NCBI RefSeq assembly: GCF_021325795.1
Contig: NZ_JAHPZX010000003.1
Span: 895,742 to 959,741 of the forward strand
Length of the DNA: 64,000 bases
Reading direction: 5' to 3'
Source of the DNA: Bordetella sp. LUAb4
Lineage (GTDB): Bacteria; Pseudomonadota; Gammaproteobacteria; Burkholderiales; Burkholderiaceae_B
Below are positions 33,822 through 42,097 of the stretch, piece by piece. A model generated the notes under the pieces. It was given only the letters and a program-made list of their open reading frames with translations, was not told where the DNA came from and made no database searches. The position numbers and the translations under genes were made by a program. Position 1 is the stretch's first letter; each line of letters opens with the position of its first letter.

Positions 33822-34703
33822 ATGAGACTTGATCGCTATGGCATCGCCTTGACCTGCGAGGGCATGGGCGACTGCCTTTATGCCATCCCGGTTATCAGGA
33901 AGCTGCACGCGGCAACCCGCGCGACCCGCGTGTACGACATCTTTACCAAGCAGCCCGGCCTGTTCGAGTCCTGTCCCTATGTGGACAAGGTGTATCCCTT
34001 TGCCGACAGCCCGCTGATCCAGAGCTACTACCGCGACAACAAACTGATCCAACTGTTCGACTTGAAGAAGTTCGAGCACTGGGCCTTGGACACCACCGAC
34101 TTCATCAGCCTGCCCACGGGCATGGGGCAACTGAGTTTCCGGGAAAAGCAGCTGGAATATTTCCCGACGGAGCCGGACGCCGCGCAGGCCTTCGACGTGG
34201 TGTTGAATACCTCGCGCACGTGGCCCAGCCGTAGCTGGCCCATCGAACACTGGCAACGCCTGGCCGATGAACTGGTGGCGCGCGGCCTGACCGTGGCGGT
34301 CGTGGGCAAGGACGTCAGCAGTTCATCGGATGCCCTGAGCAAGCAGTCATTGCCTCTGCAGGGTTGCCGCAACCTGGTCAATGCCTTGTCCCTGGACCAG
34401 ACCTACTACACCATCGCCAAGTGCCGCCTGTTCGTCAGCAATCAGAACGGCTTGTCAGTGCTGGCGGGCGCCACCGATGTGGAAATGATCGTGCTGGACA
34501 TGTCCATCGAATGGAGCAAGCGGGCGCTGTACCGCCAGGAGAACCCGCTGCACAAGTTCGAGATCGTCAAGGGCGACTGCCAGATCTACTGCTGCAGCTC
34601 GGACGCCTGTCCCGAACCCAGCCACCAAGGCCAATTCAAATGCGTCCCGTCTTACGACCGGGTGCGCGAGTCGGTCTTCCGCAAGCTGGGCCTGGCTGGC
34701 TGA
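33822..34703 (+). CDS. Glycosyltransferase family 9-like (heptosyltransferase-like) protein
   Basis: A 293-residue protein with the layout of ADP-heptose:LPS heptosyltransferases. The start 'GIALTCEGMGDCLYAIPVIRKLHAA' corresponds to the GDxLxxxPxxRxL motif. The middle has 'FDVVLNTSRTWPSRSWPIEHWQRLADELVARGLTVAVVG' (W-P/W-x-L motif), then 'YTIAKCRLFVSNQNGLSVLAGATDVEMIVL' (normally 'VxxDxGxxHLAAA'), where Asn-Gln-Asn-Gly replaces the usual Asp-x-Gly-x-x-His. The C terminus is Cys-rich ('DCQIYCCSSDACPE'). The acceptor is unknown. Confidence 0.78.
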   Translation: MRLDRYGIALTCEGMGDCLYAIPVIRKLHAATRATRVYDIFTKQPGLFESCPYVDKVYPFADSPLIQSYYRDNKLIQLFDLKKFEHWALDTTDFISLPTGMGQLSFREKQLEYFPTEPDAAQAFDVVLNTSRTWPSRSWPIEHWQRLADELVARGLTVAVVGKDVSSSSDALSKQSLPLQGCRNLVNALSLDQTYYTIAKCRLFVSNQNGLSVLAGATDVEMIVLDMSIEWSKRALYRQENPLHKFEIVKGDCQIYCCSSDACPEPSHQGQFKCVPSYDRVRESVFRKLGLAG

Positions 34704-34746
34704 GAAGGCCCAGCCGGGTGGCGGGAGCAGCCATGCCGCATGGCGA

Positions 34747-35211
34747 TCATTTCGGCGGCAGCACCGGCGGGACGCCTTTGTTCTTCACCAGCACAACCAC
34801 GAACTTGGCGGGTTCGGTCTGGCTGGCATTGCGGCCGACGGTGTGGATGTCCTTGGGGCCTTCGTAGAACATTTCGCCCGGTTTCAGGGTGACTTCCGGT
34901 CCGCCCTCCACCTGCATGACGATGCTGCCTTCGAGCACGTAGACGAACGCGTCGGCGTCATGGCGATGCACGGGATCGGCGCCGCCCGGCGGATATACCA
35001 CCAGCAGGGCCAGGCCTTCCTTGCCCGGAATATCAGGCAGATCCTTGGACATCAGCGCGGTGACGACGGGTTCGGGCGCGGCCGTTGCCGTTGCGCCGTG
35101 GCCAGCATGGGTGGCTGACGAGGCAGGCGGCGCTGCCTTGGCCGGGGTCTGGACGACGCCCAGCAGCGCGCAGGCGAACGCGGCGGGCAAGAGGGAAATG
35201 ATGTTTTTCAT
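34747..35211 (-). CDS. Secreted cupin-domain protein
   Basis: This encodes 154 residues. The signal peptide is 'MKNIISLLPAAFACALLGVVQTPAKA', followed by a His/Ala-rich stretch and one cupin_2 domain. Motif 1 is 'PVHRHDADAFVYVLEGSIVMQVEGG' and motif 2 'LKPGEMFYEGPKDIHTVGRN'; the His residues (and Glu) form a metal site. The substrate is unknown. ATG 35211 gives the proper signal peptide. It is 152 bp downstream of an NmrA-like gene on the same strand; a joint role is not evident. Confidence 0.85.
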   Translation of the reverse strand: MKNIISLLPAAFACALLGVVQTPAKAAPPASSATHAGHGATATAAPEPVVTALMSKDLPDIPGKEGLALLVVYPPGGADPVHRHDADAFVYVLEGSIVMQVEGGPEVTLKPGEMFYEGPKDIHTVGRNASQTEPAKFVVVLVKNKGVPPVLPPK

Positions 35212-35363
35212 GATCGGCTTCCTGTCGATGATTGCGGAGTTGCGGACTGAATAAGGGTTCCTGGCAGTCCTGCGGGGTGCACCGCGTGGCCGCGGCGCTG
35301 ACGGCAATGCGCGCGGCTGCTATGTGCGCAGCGGCGATGTGGCGGCGGCCTTCGGCGGCACGC

Positions 35364-36119
35364 TTACCGCTTCTGTCCCGACTGGCGGAACCATTCCTCG
35401 AAGCCGATCTTTCCCAGGTGCGCATCGGCGCCAGGCGTCAGGGTGTCATCCTGCAATACCGCGCCGAAGTAGCGCGTCTGCTTGTCAGCGACGACCTTGC
35501 GCGTATCGCCCGTGGCTTTCAGATAGCTCTCCACCAGCGTCGCCATGGGCACCTTGCTGGGGCCGGCGATCTCGACGATGCCATTGACTGGTGACGCCAG
35601 CGTGGCGTCGGCCATGGCTTGCGCCACGTCATCGGACGCAATCGCCTGGACGTTGGCGGCCGGCAGGCGCACCACATCGCCTTCAGTGCCGGATTGCACG
35701 ATGCCGCCCAGGAACTCGAAGAACTGCGTCGAATGGACGATGGTGTAGGGGATGCCGCTTTCCCGGATCAACTTCTCCTGGGCGATCTTGCCGCGGAAGT
35801 AGCCGCTCTCGGCCAGGCGATCGGTGCCCACCACGGACAGCGCGACATGGTGGCGGATGCCCGCCGCCTTTTCCGCCGCGGCCAGGTTGCGGCCGGAGGT
35901 CTGGAAAAATTCCAGCACGGCGTCGTCCGCGAAGGACGGCGAGTTGGCCACGTCCACCACGACTTGCACACCTTGCAGCGCTTCGGCCAGGCCTGCGCCG
36001 GTGATGGTGTTGACGCCCGTGTTGGGCGAGGCGGCGATGGCCTGATGGCCACGCGCGTTGAGGATGGCAACCAGTTTCGAGCCGATCAGGCCGGTACCGC
36101 CGATGACGAGGACTTTCAT
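35364..36119 (-). CDS. NmrA/atypical SDR NAD(P)-binding protein
   Basis: A 251-residue Rossmann-fold protein. It starts 'MKVLVIGGTGLIGSKLVAILNARGHQAIA' (GGxGxxG), then 'VQVVVDVANSPSFADDAVLEFFQTSGRNLAAAEKAAGIRHHVALSVVGTDRL', and 'YFRGKIAQEKLIRESGIPYTIVHSTQFFEF'. The YxxxK pair is present in form ('YFRGK'). Members act as NAD(P)H-sensing regulators or quinone oxidoreductase-like enzymes. ATG 36119 was chosen at the Rossmann start. No clear pathway partner. Confidence 0.87.
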   Translation of the reverse strand: MKVLVIGGTGLIGSKLVAILNARGHQAIAASPNTGVNTITGAGLAEALQGVQVVVDVANSPSFADDAVLEFFQTSGRNLAAAEKAAGIRHHVALSVVGTDRLAESGYFRGKIAQEKLIRESGIPYTIVHSTQFFEFLGGIVQSGTEGDVVRLPAANVQAIASDDVAQAMADATLASPVNGIVEIAGPSKVPMATLVESYLKATGDTRKVVADKQTRYFGAVLQDDTLTPGADAHLGKIGFEEWFRQSGQKR

Positions 36120-36314
36120 GAGAGTCTCCTTACGAGTCAAGGTGGCCGGCGTCCGGCCTAACCTGGGATGGTGGGTGATCGCCGCGTAAGCGATGTGCAA
36201 CGAACGAATCGTAGGTGCCCACGCACATTGCAGGTAGCCGTTGAGACGGGCTCGCGGTGTTGTCCTGGACGCAACAATGCGGAACCATGCCCTTTCCCGA
36301 CTCGCGTTGCCAGG
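36120..36314. other. Intergenic, no gene seen
   Basis: This 195-bp gap lies between the NmrA-like and RraA-like genes, both on the minus strand. It probably carries the NmrA-like promoter. No repeat or operator was recognised. Confidence 0.4.
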
Positions 36315-37004
36315 TCACTTGACCTCGAACTGATGCCAGGCTTGCACCAGCTTGTCGTAGTCGAAGTCCGGCCCGTTGAGCACGTGCAGCAGCGTCGATT
36401 CGCGCTGCTGCACGCGCGCGATGGCAGCCGGTAGTCGTTCGATGAGATCGGCGCGGATGACCACGCAGCCATGCTGGTCGGCATGGACCAGGTCGCCCGT
36501 GCGCACCGGCAGGCCGAACACGCTGACCGGTGTATCGAAGTCGATCAGATGCGCGAAGCCGGAGCCGGGCGTCACGTTGCCGCCCAGCAATTGATAGCCC
36601 TCCGGCAAGGTATCCAGGTCGCGGATGGCGCCGTTGGTCACCACGCCGGCCACGCCCATGGCCTTGTGCAGCGAGGCATTGATCTCCCCCCAGATGGAGC
36701 CGACACCCGGCCGGCTGCCGCAGTCCTCCATGACCATCACGGTGGGACGGCCCGCGTCGGCCAGGTATTTGTAATACGCGAAGCGGCGCTGCATCATCAC
36801 TTCATGGCTGTCGGTGCAGGGCTGCGATGAAATGATCTTCGCGGTCAGGGCATAGCCGGTGAAGGGTGGCAGGCCGGGGTTGGCGGCGATGACCGTGTCC
36901 AGCGTGTAGTTCTTGCCCCGCAGCGTCGGGTCCATGACGATCATGGCGTTGCAGACGGTGGGCGTGTCGATGCCGCGCAGGGCTTCGATAATCGAGGTGC
37001 TCAT
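36315..37004 (-). CDS. RraA-like / HMG-CHA aldolase family protein
   Basis: A 229-residue protein of the RraA superfamily. 'IDTPTVCNAMIVMDPTLRGKNY', 'GSIWGEINASLHKAMGVAGVVTNGAIRDLDTL' with the catalytic/metal-binding Asp-Arg-Asp region, and 'GDLVHADQHGCVVI' are typical of class II 4-hydroxy-4-methyl-2-oxoglutarate aldolases and oxaloacetate decarboxylases. Pure RraA RNase E inhibitors are shorter, about 160 residues, so the aldolase role is more likely. It is divergent from a DUF1348 gene, with a 33-bp interrupted palindrome in between. Confidence 0.85.
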   Translation of the reverse strand: MSTSIIEALRGIDTPTVCNAMIVMDPTLRGKNYTLDTVIAANPGLPPFTGYALTAKIISSQPCTDSHEVMMQRRFAYYKYLADAGRPTVMVMEDCGSRPGVGSIWGEINASLHKAMGVAGVVTNGAIRDLDTLPEGYQLLGGNVTPGSGFAHLIDFDTPVSVFGLPVRTGDLVHADQHGCVVIRADLIERLPAAIARVQQRESTLLHVLNGPDFDYDKLVQAWHQFEVK

Positions 37005-37032
37005 AGGGGTTCCCTTGCCGTGAAAACGCTTG

Positions 37033-37065
37033 TTTCTGTATTGCGTTCTAATGTGTATACAGAAA
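37033..37065. promoter_or_regulatory. Interrupted palindrome in the RraA-like / DUF1348 divergent promoter
   Basis: TTTCTGTAT (37033-37041) and ATACAGAAA (37057-37065) are exact reverse complements with a 15-nt spacer. The right arm is part of GTGTATACAG, itself a short dyad like GntR-family sites. The element starts 29 bp upstream of the RraA-like start and is the likely control site. Confidence 0.5.
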
Positions 37066-37201
37066 ATAGGACGGCGCTAGGTACAGGTCAACGTTTGTTT
37101 GCCGTTTCGGATAAAGTGACGAGCAAACGCGTTGATTCGACATGCGTAGACGTCAATTCGACGCGCTTCCTCCCCCCTGATCACCCTCCCGGAGTATCGC
37201 C

Positions 37202-37672
37202 ATGACCGCTCAACGTCCGCCGCTGCCGCCGTATACGCACAAGTCCGCCACCGAGAAAGTGCGGCTGGCCGAAGATGGCTGGAATAGCCGCGATCCTGAA
37301 AAGGTCGCGCTGGCCTATACGCCTGACAGCTATTGGCGCAATCGCGCCGAGTTCATCCAGGGCCGGGAACAGATCGTCGCCTTCCTCACCCGCAAGTGGG
37401 TGCGCGAACTGGACTATCGCCTGATCAAGGAACTGTGGGCTTTCCACGAAAACCGCATTGCCGTGCGTTTTGCCTACGAATGGCACGACGACAGCGGCAA
37501 CTGGTTCCGTTCCTACGGCAATGAAAACTGGGAATTCGACGACAACGGTCTCATGCGTCGCCGTCTTGCCTGCATCAACGACTCGCCCATACGCGAAGCC
37601 GAGCGCAAGTTCCACTGGCCGCTCGGTCGGCGCCCCGATGATCATCCGGGGCTCAGCGACTTGGGCTTCTGA
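37202..37672 (+). CDS. DUF1348 (NTF2/SnoaL-like) protein
   Basis: A 156-residue single-domain protein with the cone-shaped NTF2 fold pattern. '[33 protein letters not shown]', '[58 protein letters not shown]' and 'ASINDSPI'-like 'ACINDSPI' are characteristic of DUF1348. The biochemical role is unknown. GGAG stands about 7 nt before ATG 37202. It ends 16 bp before the ABC exporter gene on the same strand. Confidence 0.88.
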   Translation: MTAQRPPLPPYTHKSATEKVRLAEDGWNSRDPEKVALAYTPDSYWRNRAEFIQGREQIVAFLTRKWVRELDYRLIKELWAFHENRIAVRFAYEWHDDSGNWFRSYGNENWEFDDNGLMRRRLACINDSPIREAERKFHWPLGRRPDDHPGLSDLGF

Positions 37673-37688
37673 TTACTCATTTTTATCC

Positions 37689-39509
37689 ATGCCATTGAAA
37701 CGCAATCGTATCGACATGCGAGGACAGGTCTTCAAGGACGTCCTCAACTACACCTTCCGCCATTGGCGGCATCAGCCGCGCCGCATCGCTCTTATCATCT
37801 TCCTGGTGCTGGGCGGTGCGCTGGCGGACGTGGTCACGCCGCTGTTCGCCGGACGACTCATCGACGCGGTGACATCGGGCCCGGCCGCCGACGCCGGCAT
37901 CTGGCGTGCGGCGGTGTCGGCTTTCGTCATGCTGATCATCGCGGGCGTGATCGGCACCGTGTTGCGGCAGCTGTCCTATGGCGTGATCTCGGCGCTGACG
38001 GTGCGCATGATGAGCCGTATCTGCGCGCAAGCCTTCCATCGCGTGCAACGCTTCTCCAGCGACTGGCACGCGAATACTTTCGCGGGTTCGACGGTACGCA
38101 AGGTGACGCGCGGCATCTGGGCGCTGGATCTGCTGAATGACACTTTGCTGGTCGCGCTGCTGCCGTCGCTCACCATGCTGGTGGGGGCGGCCTTGCTGCT
38201 AGGCTGGCACTGGCCCGTGATGGGCGTGCTGGTGGGCGGCGGCGCCTTGATCTATCTGATCGTCATCGTTTCCCTGTCGCTGATGTACGTGGCGCCGGCC
38301 GCGCGGCTGGCCAATTCCTGGGACACGCGGCTGGGCGGCGCGCTGGCCGATGCGGTCAGCTGCAATGCCGTGGTCAAGGCCTTCGGCGCCGAGTCGCGCG
38401 AAGAGCGGCGCCTGGAACGTATCCTGAACAAATGGCGCGACCGCACTTACCGCGGCTGGATACGGGGCACCATCAACGGCGGCTTGCAGGGCGTGCTGCT
38501 GGTCCTCATGCGCACGGTCATCGTCGGTGCCGCGCTGCTGCTGTGGGCCGACCAGCGGGCCAGCGCGGGCGACATCACCTTCGCCTTGACCATGTATTTC
38601 ATTCTGCATGGCTATATGCGCGAGGTCGGCATGCACGTGCGCAATCTGCAGCGTTCGGTGAATGACATGGAAGAACTGGTGGGGCTGGAGCGCCAGCCGC
38701 TGGGTATCGCGGACAGGCCCGGCGCGCGGCCCATCGCCATCTCCAAGGGCGACATCCGTTTCGACCATGTGACCTTCCAGTATGGCGGCCATCTGACGCC
38801 TTTGTACAAGGACTTTTCCCTGCACATCACGCCGGGCGAGCGCATCGGCCTGGTGGGGCATTCGGGGTCCGGCAAGACCACGCTGATCAAGCTGATCCAG
38901 CGCATGCATGATGTGAATACCGGCACCATCAGTATCGACGGCCAGGACATCGCGCAGGTGGAGCAATCCTCGCTGCGGGCGCAGATCGCGATCGTGATGC
39001 AGGACCCGGTGCTGTTCCATCGTTCGCTGGCGGAGAACATTGCGTATGCGCGGCCTGGCGCCACGCCGGCGCAGATCGAAAACGCCGCGCGGCTGGCCAA
39101 TGCCCACGAGTTCATCGAGGCGCTGCCACGCGGCTATGAAACCCTGGTGGGCGAGCGGGGCGTCAAGCTGTCGGGCGGCGAGCGCCAGCGCGTCGCCATC
39201 GCGCGTGCCTTCCTGGCCGATGCGCCCATCCTGATCCTGGACGAAGCCACGTCCAGCCTGGATAGCGAAAGCGAGATGCTGATCCAGCAGGCGATGGAAC
39301 GGCTGATGGTGGGCCGCACGACCCTGGTCATCGCCCATCGTCTGTCGACGGTGCGCGCGCTCGATCGCCTGATCGTGCTGGAGAAGGGCCGGGTCATCGA
39401 AGAGGGCACGCACGATGTGCTGATACAGCGGCCCGGTGGCGTCTACCGCAACCTGTTCGAGCGGCAGGCTTTGTCGTTGACACAGGCGCTGGACGTCGCG
39501 GCGGAATAG
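37689..39509 (+). CDS. ABC exporter with fused membrane and ATPase domains (MsbA-like)
   Basis: A 606-residue half-transporter. The membrane domain (about residues 1-330) has six helices, including 'IALIIFLVLGGALADVVTPLFAGRLIDAV'. The ATPase domain follows: Walker A 'GHSGSGKTT', signature 'LSGGERQR', Walker B 'ILILDEATSSLD', switch His in 'VIAHRLSTVRALDR'. It works as a homodimer exporting lipid, peptide or drug; the substrate is unknown. Several in-frame starts exist (37689, 37716), none with a clear ribosome site. 37689 was taken because it keeps the whole N-terminal region. Confidence 0.9.
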   Translation: MPLKRNRIDMRGQVFKDVLNYTFRHWRHQPRRIALIIFLVLGGALADVVTPLFAGRLIDAVTSGPAADAGIWRAAVSAFVMLIIAGVIGTVLRQLSYGVISALTVRMMSRICAQAFHRVQRFSSDWHANTFAGSTVRKVTRGIWALDLLNDTLLVALLPSLTMLVGAALLLGWHWPVMGVLVGGGALIYLIVIVSLSLMYVAPAARLANSWDTRLGGALADAVSCNAVVKAFGAESREERRLERILNKWRDRTYRGWIRGTINGGLQGVLLVLMRTVIVGAALLLWADQRASAGDITFALTMYFILHGYMREVGMHVRNLQRSVNDMEELVGLERQPLGIADRPGARPIAISKGDIRFDHVTFQYGGHLTPLYKDFSLHITPGERIGLVGHSGSGKTTLIKLIQRMHDVNTGTISIDGQDIAQVEQSSLRAQIAIVMQDPVLFHRSLAENIAYARPGATPAQIENAARLANAHEFIEALPRGYETLVGERGVKLSGGERQRVAIARAFLADAPILILDEATSSLDSESEMLIQQAMERLMVGRTTLVIAHRLSTVRALDRLIVLEKGRVIEEGTHDVLIQRPGGVYRNLFERQALSLTQALDVAAE

Positions 39510-39521
39510 CACTTGCTGGCC

Positions 39522-39543
39522 GGCCCCCCTGGAGAGGGGGGCC
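39522..39543 (+). terminator. GC hairpin after ABC exporter gene
   Basis: GGCCCCCCT (39522-39530) and AGGGGGGCC (39535-39543) form a 9-bp stem with a GGAG loop, 12 bp after the exporter stop. No T run follows. Confidence 0.5.
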
Positions 39544-39623
39544 GGGCCTTGAATGCCGAGTCCCTTTGTCTCGCGCCGCGTGCGCGTCGACGGGCGTCTG
39601 CCCGGAGCATCAAAGGAGACCTG

Positions 39624-40757
39624 ATGAGGAAATGGCTGGACATCAACGCATTCATGGGCATTCCCGCGCTGGACTGGGGCTATGCGGTCATTGCTACCGT
39701 ACTGGGATTTGTCGTTTTTACTTATTTGTTGCGCTTCGTCATCGATCGCGCGCATGCACTGGCGCGGCGTACCCGGTCCCGCCATGCCGACATGCTGGTC
39801 GACGTGCTGCGGGGCACCAGCAAGACTACGTTGTTCGTCGCGGCGGTGATCGTCGGCGCCAAATTCTTGCCCTTGACCGAGCGCTGGGATAGCCGGCTGG
39901 ATCATCTCTGGTTTCTCGTCATTGGTTTTCAGTTCGCGCTGTGGATAAACCGGGGGGTGGGCATATGGACGGCCCGGCGCCTGGCCGCGACGGGAGAGGT
40001 TATCCACAACCCCGTCATCACCACGATGACCGCCTGGACCTTGCGCGCCTTGTTGTGGTCCATCCTGCTGCTGGCGGTGCTGGCCAATATGGGCGTCAAC
40101 ATCACGGCCTTCGTGGCGAGCCTGGGGGTGGGCGGCGTGGCCGTGGCGCTGGCGGTGCAAAGCATATTGAGCGATTTGTTCGCGTCGCTGGCCATCGGGT
40201 TGGACAAGCCTTTTGAACTGGGCGACTTCGTGGTGTTCAACGATATCGCTGGCAGCATCGAGCATATCGGCCTGAAGACCACGCGCATTCGCAGCCTGAG
40301 CGGCGAGCAGATTGTCTGCGGCAATACCGAGTTGCTGAAGAATACGCTGCACAACTACAAGCGCATGAGCGAACGCCGCATCCTGTTCACCTTCGGGGTC
40401 AGCTACGATGCGCGGCCCGAGCAGCTTCGGCAGGTGCCGGAGATGATCCGCCAGGCGGTGGCCGCGGCCGGCGACACGCGCTTCGACCGTGCCCACTTCA
40501 AGGGCTTCGGTACGCAGGACTTGACGTATGAGGTGGTCTATTACGTGACCGACCCCAGCTACAACCTGTATATGGACGTGCAGCAGAAGGTGAATCTGGA
40601 CATCATGGAAGGGCTGGACCGGCTGGGGCTGGCCTTCGCGCTACCGGTGCGCAATGTCCACGTGGTCAGGCGGCCGCGGGGGGAGACGGGGCGCGCCGAA
40701 CGGCAGGGCGGTCCCGCGCCGGCGCCGCCTCAGGGTTTGAGGGTGGCGAGGTCCTAG
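39624..40757 (+). CDS. MscS-family mechanosensitive ion channel
   Basis: A 377-residue inner-membrane channel that opens on membrane tension. Several N-terminal helices precede the MscS pore helix 'ITAFVASLGVGGVAVALAVQSILSDLFASLAIGLDKPFELGDFVVFNDIAGSIEHIGLKTTRIRSLSG', and the cytoplasmic beta and C-terminal domains follow ('ILFTFGVSYDARPEQLRQVPEMI', 'YEVVYYVTDPSYNLYMDVQQKVNLDI'). AAAGGAG stands 5 nt before ATG 39624. The last 4 bp overlap the convergent FUSC gene. The poorly conserved tail is rich in Arg, Gly and Pro. Confidence 0.93.
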   Translation: MRKWLDINAFMGIPALDWGYAVIATVLGFVVFTYLLRFVIDRAHALARRTRSRHADMLVDVLRGTSKTTLFVAAVIVGAKFLPLTERWDSRLDHLWFLVIGFQFALWINRGVGIWTARRLAATGEVIHNPVITTMTAWTLRALLWSILLLAVLANMGVNITAFVASLGVGGVAVALAVQSILSDLFASLAIGLDKPFELGDFVVFNDIAGSIEHIGLKTTRIRSLSGEQIVCGNTELLKNTLHNYKRMSERRILFTFGVSYDARPEQLRQVPEMIRQAVAAAGDTRFDRAHFKGFGTQDLTYEVVYYVTDPSYNLYMDVQQKVNLDIMEGLDRLGLAFALPVRNVHVVRRPRGETGRAERQGGPAPAPPQGLRVARS

Positions 40758-41929
40758 GGCACGCTGGCGGAATTTCGCGATAGCCGCGTGCCGGCGGTGG
40801 CGAAGACGGCCACCAGCAGGGCGGTCATGCCCGCGAAGATGCCGACCAGGCGCAGCAGCGCGGGCATGGGGTCGGCGGACCATTGATGATCCTGCACGAA
40901 GACCATCAGGAAGGCGATGGTGAATTGGCGGCCAACGTAGCTGGCGCCTTCCTTGCCGGTCTGTACGTGGCAACCGACCCAGACGCCCAGGGCCAGCGCG
41001 ACCAGGCATAACGCGGGATGGCCCCGCATCAGCGGTAGCATGGCCACGCCGACGATGCCGGCCAGCAGGCAGCCGATGACGCGGTGGGCCATTTTCTCCA
41101 CCATGGGTTTACGGACGGTGTCGGGTTGCAGGCCCGCGGGCAACATCAGCACCGCGATGGCGGTGACCATCGCCTGTTCGTAGCCGGGTAGCCGCAGGAA
41201 TTGCACGCAGGCCGCGATCAGCGCGACAGCCAGCGCGGCTTGCATGCCGAGCAGCCGGCGCACCGCGGGTGAGGTGATTGCCGCGCTTTCCGCTGAGGAC
41301 TGAGGCGGTGGATCGGGGAGCGCCACGGCGCCCGATTTTCTCTTCCCGTAGGTCGTCTCCCCCCAATGAAACACCGTCGCCACCACCACGCAGGCCAGGG
41401 TGCCGATCACCACTTCGGCGACCCGCATGGTGGCGAAATCCGCGGTGGGCTGGATGGCCAGCGCGGTCCGGGCTTCGCACATCACCAGCAGCGCCGTGAT
41501 GCCGCCCAGCATCCAGGCATAGGCCCAGCGCGAGGCATTGACGTTGTAGACCGTGACCGCGGCGATGACCGCCATGGCGGGCACGAACAGCCAAGGCACC
41601 GTGCCTATCCATGGCCCCGCCAGGGTGCCCAGCGCGGCACCCACGATGGTGCCCACGATGCGATAGGCGGCCCGTTGCATGGAGGCGGCGAAAGCGGTCT
41701 GCATGACGGCGAAACCGCTGAGCGCGGCCCACCAGGTATGGGTCAGATGCAAGGCGTGCGCCACGGCCACGGCCAGCGCCACCGACAGCAGGGCTTCTAT
41801 CCCGAACGTCGCCCGTTCACGGGAAGGACGCCAGGCCCGCAGCTCGCGCATGAGCGCGGCCACGGCGGTTCTGGAAGTGCGCGCCAGCAGGGGAAACAGG
41901 GTCAAAGCGGACTTGCTTGCATGATCCAT
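40754..41929 (-). CDS. FUSC family inner-membrane protein
   Basis: A 391-residue protein with two hydrophobic bundles separated by a short polar region ('GETTYGKRKSGAVALPDPPPQSSAESAAITSP'). It matches the fusaric-acid-resistance (FUSC/AaeB) family in its 'ALLSVALAVAVAHALHLTHTWWAALSGFAVMQ' and 'RIVGTIVGAALGTLAG' blocks, repeated later as 'MAHRVIGCLLAGIVGVAMLPL'. The probable role is efflux of aromatic acids or related toxic compounds. It is divergent from an EmrB-type exporter, separated by 168 bp, which suggests both answer the same stress. Confidence 0.85.
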   Translation of the reverse strand: MDHASKSALTLFPLLARTSRTAVAALMRELRAWRPSRERATFGIEALLSVALAVAVAHALHLTHTWWAALSGFAVMQTAFAASMQRAAYRIVGTIVGAALGTLAGPWIGTVPWLFVPAMAVIAAVTVYNVNASRWAYAWMLGGITALLVMCEARTALAIQPTADFATMRVAEVVIGTLACVVVATVFHWGETTYGKRKSGAVALPDPPPQSSAESAAITSPAVRRLLGMQAALAVALIAACVQFLRLPGYEQAMVTAIAVLMLPAGLQPDTVRKPMVEKMAHRVIGCLLAGIVGVAMLPLMRGHPALCLVALALGVWVGCHVQTGKEGASYVGRQFTIAFLMVFVQDHQWSADPMPALLRLVGIFAGMTALLVAVFATAGTRLSRNSASVP

Positions 41930-42097
41930 GGTTGCGCGCCTGGCCGTTGCGTGGAAGCGGGGAGAAGGACCTACCGCAAGAATACCCTGGTCCCCGGCAG
42001 CGCTGACCGCGCTTCAGGCCAGATTCAGCCAATCGTGCGACGCTATGCCTGTCGATTGCTGCGCCGCAACGCGGTGCCGCGCGTTTATCAGAAGCCC

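Noticed and set aside
32844..34256. 470-codon minus-strand open frame
   Set aside because: It spans a strong intrinsic terminator and two well-formed plus-strand genes; the translation is Gly/Arg/Val low complexity.
38199..40496. 765-codon open frame on the minus strand
   Set aside because: It is antisense to the ABC exporter and MscS genes, which have complete motifs. Its translation is His/Gln/Arg-rich with no domain, as expected from the reverse strand of high-GC genes.
41366..42097. Upstream extension of the EmrB-type exporter frame
   Set aside because: It is antisense to the FUSC gene and His/Arg/Gly-rich; the conserved protein begins at 42098.
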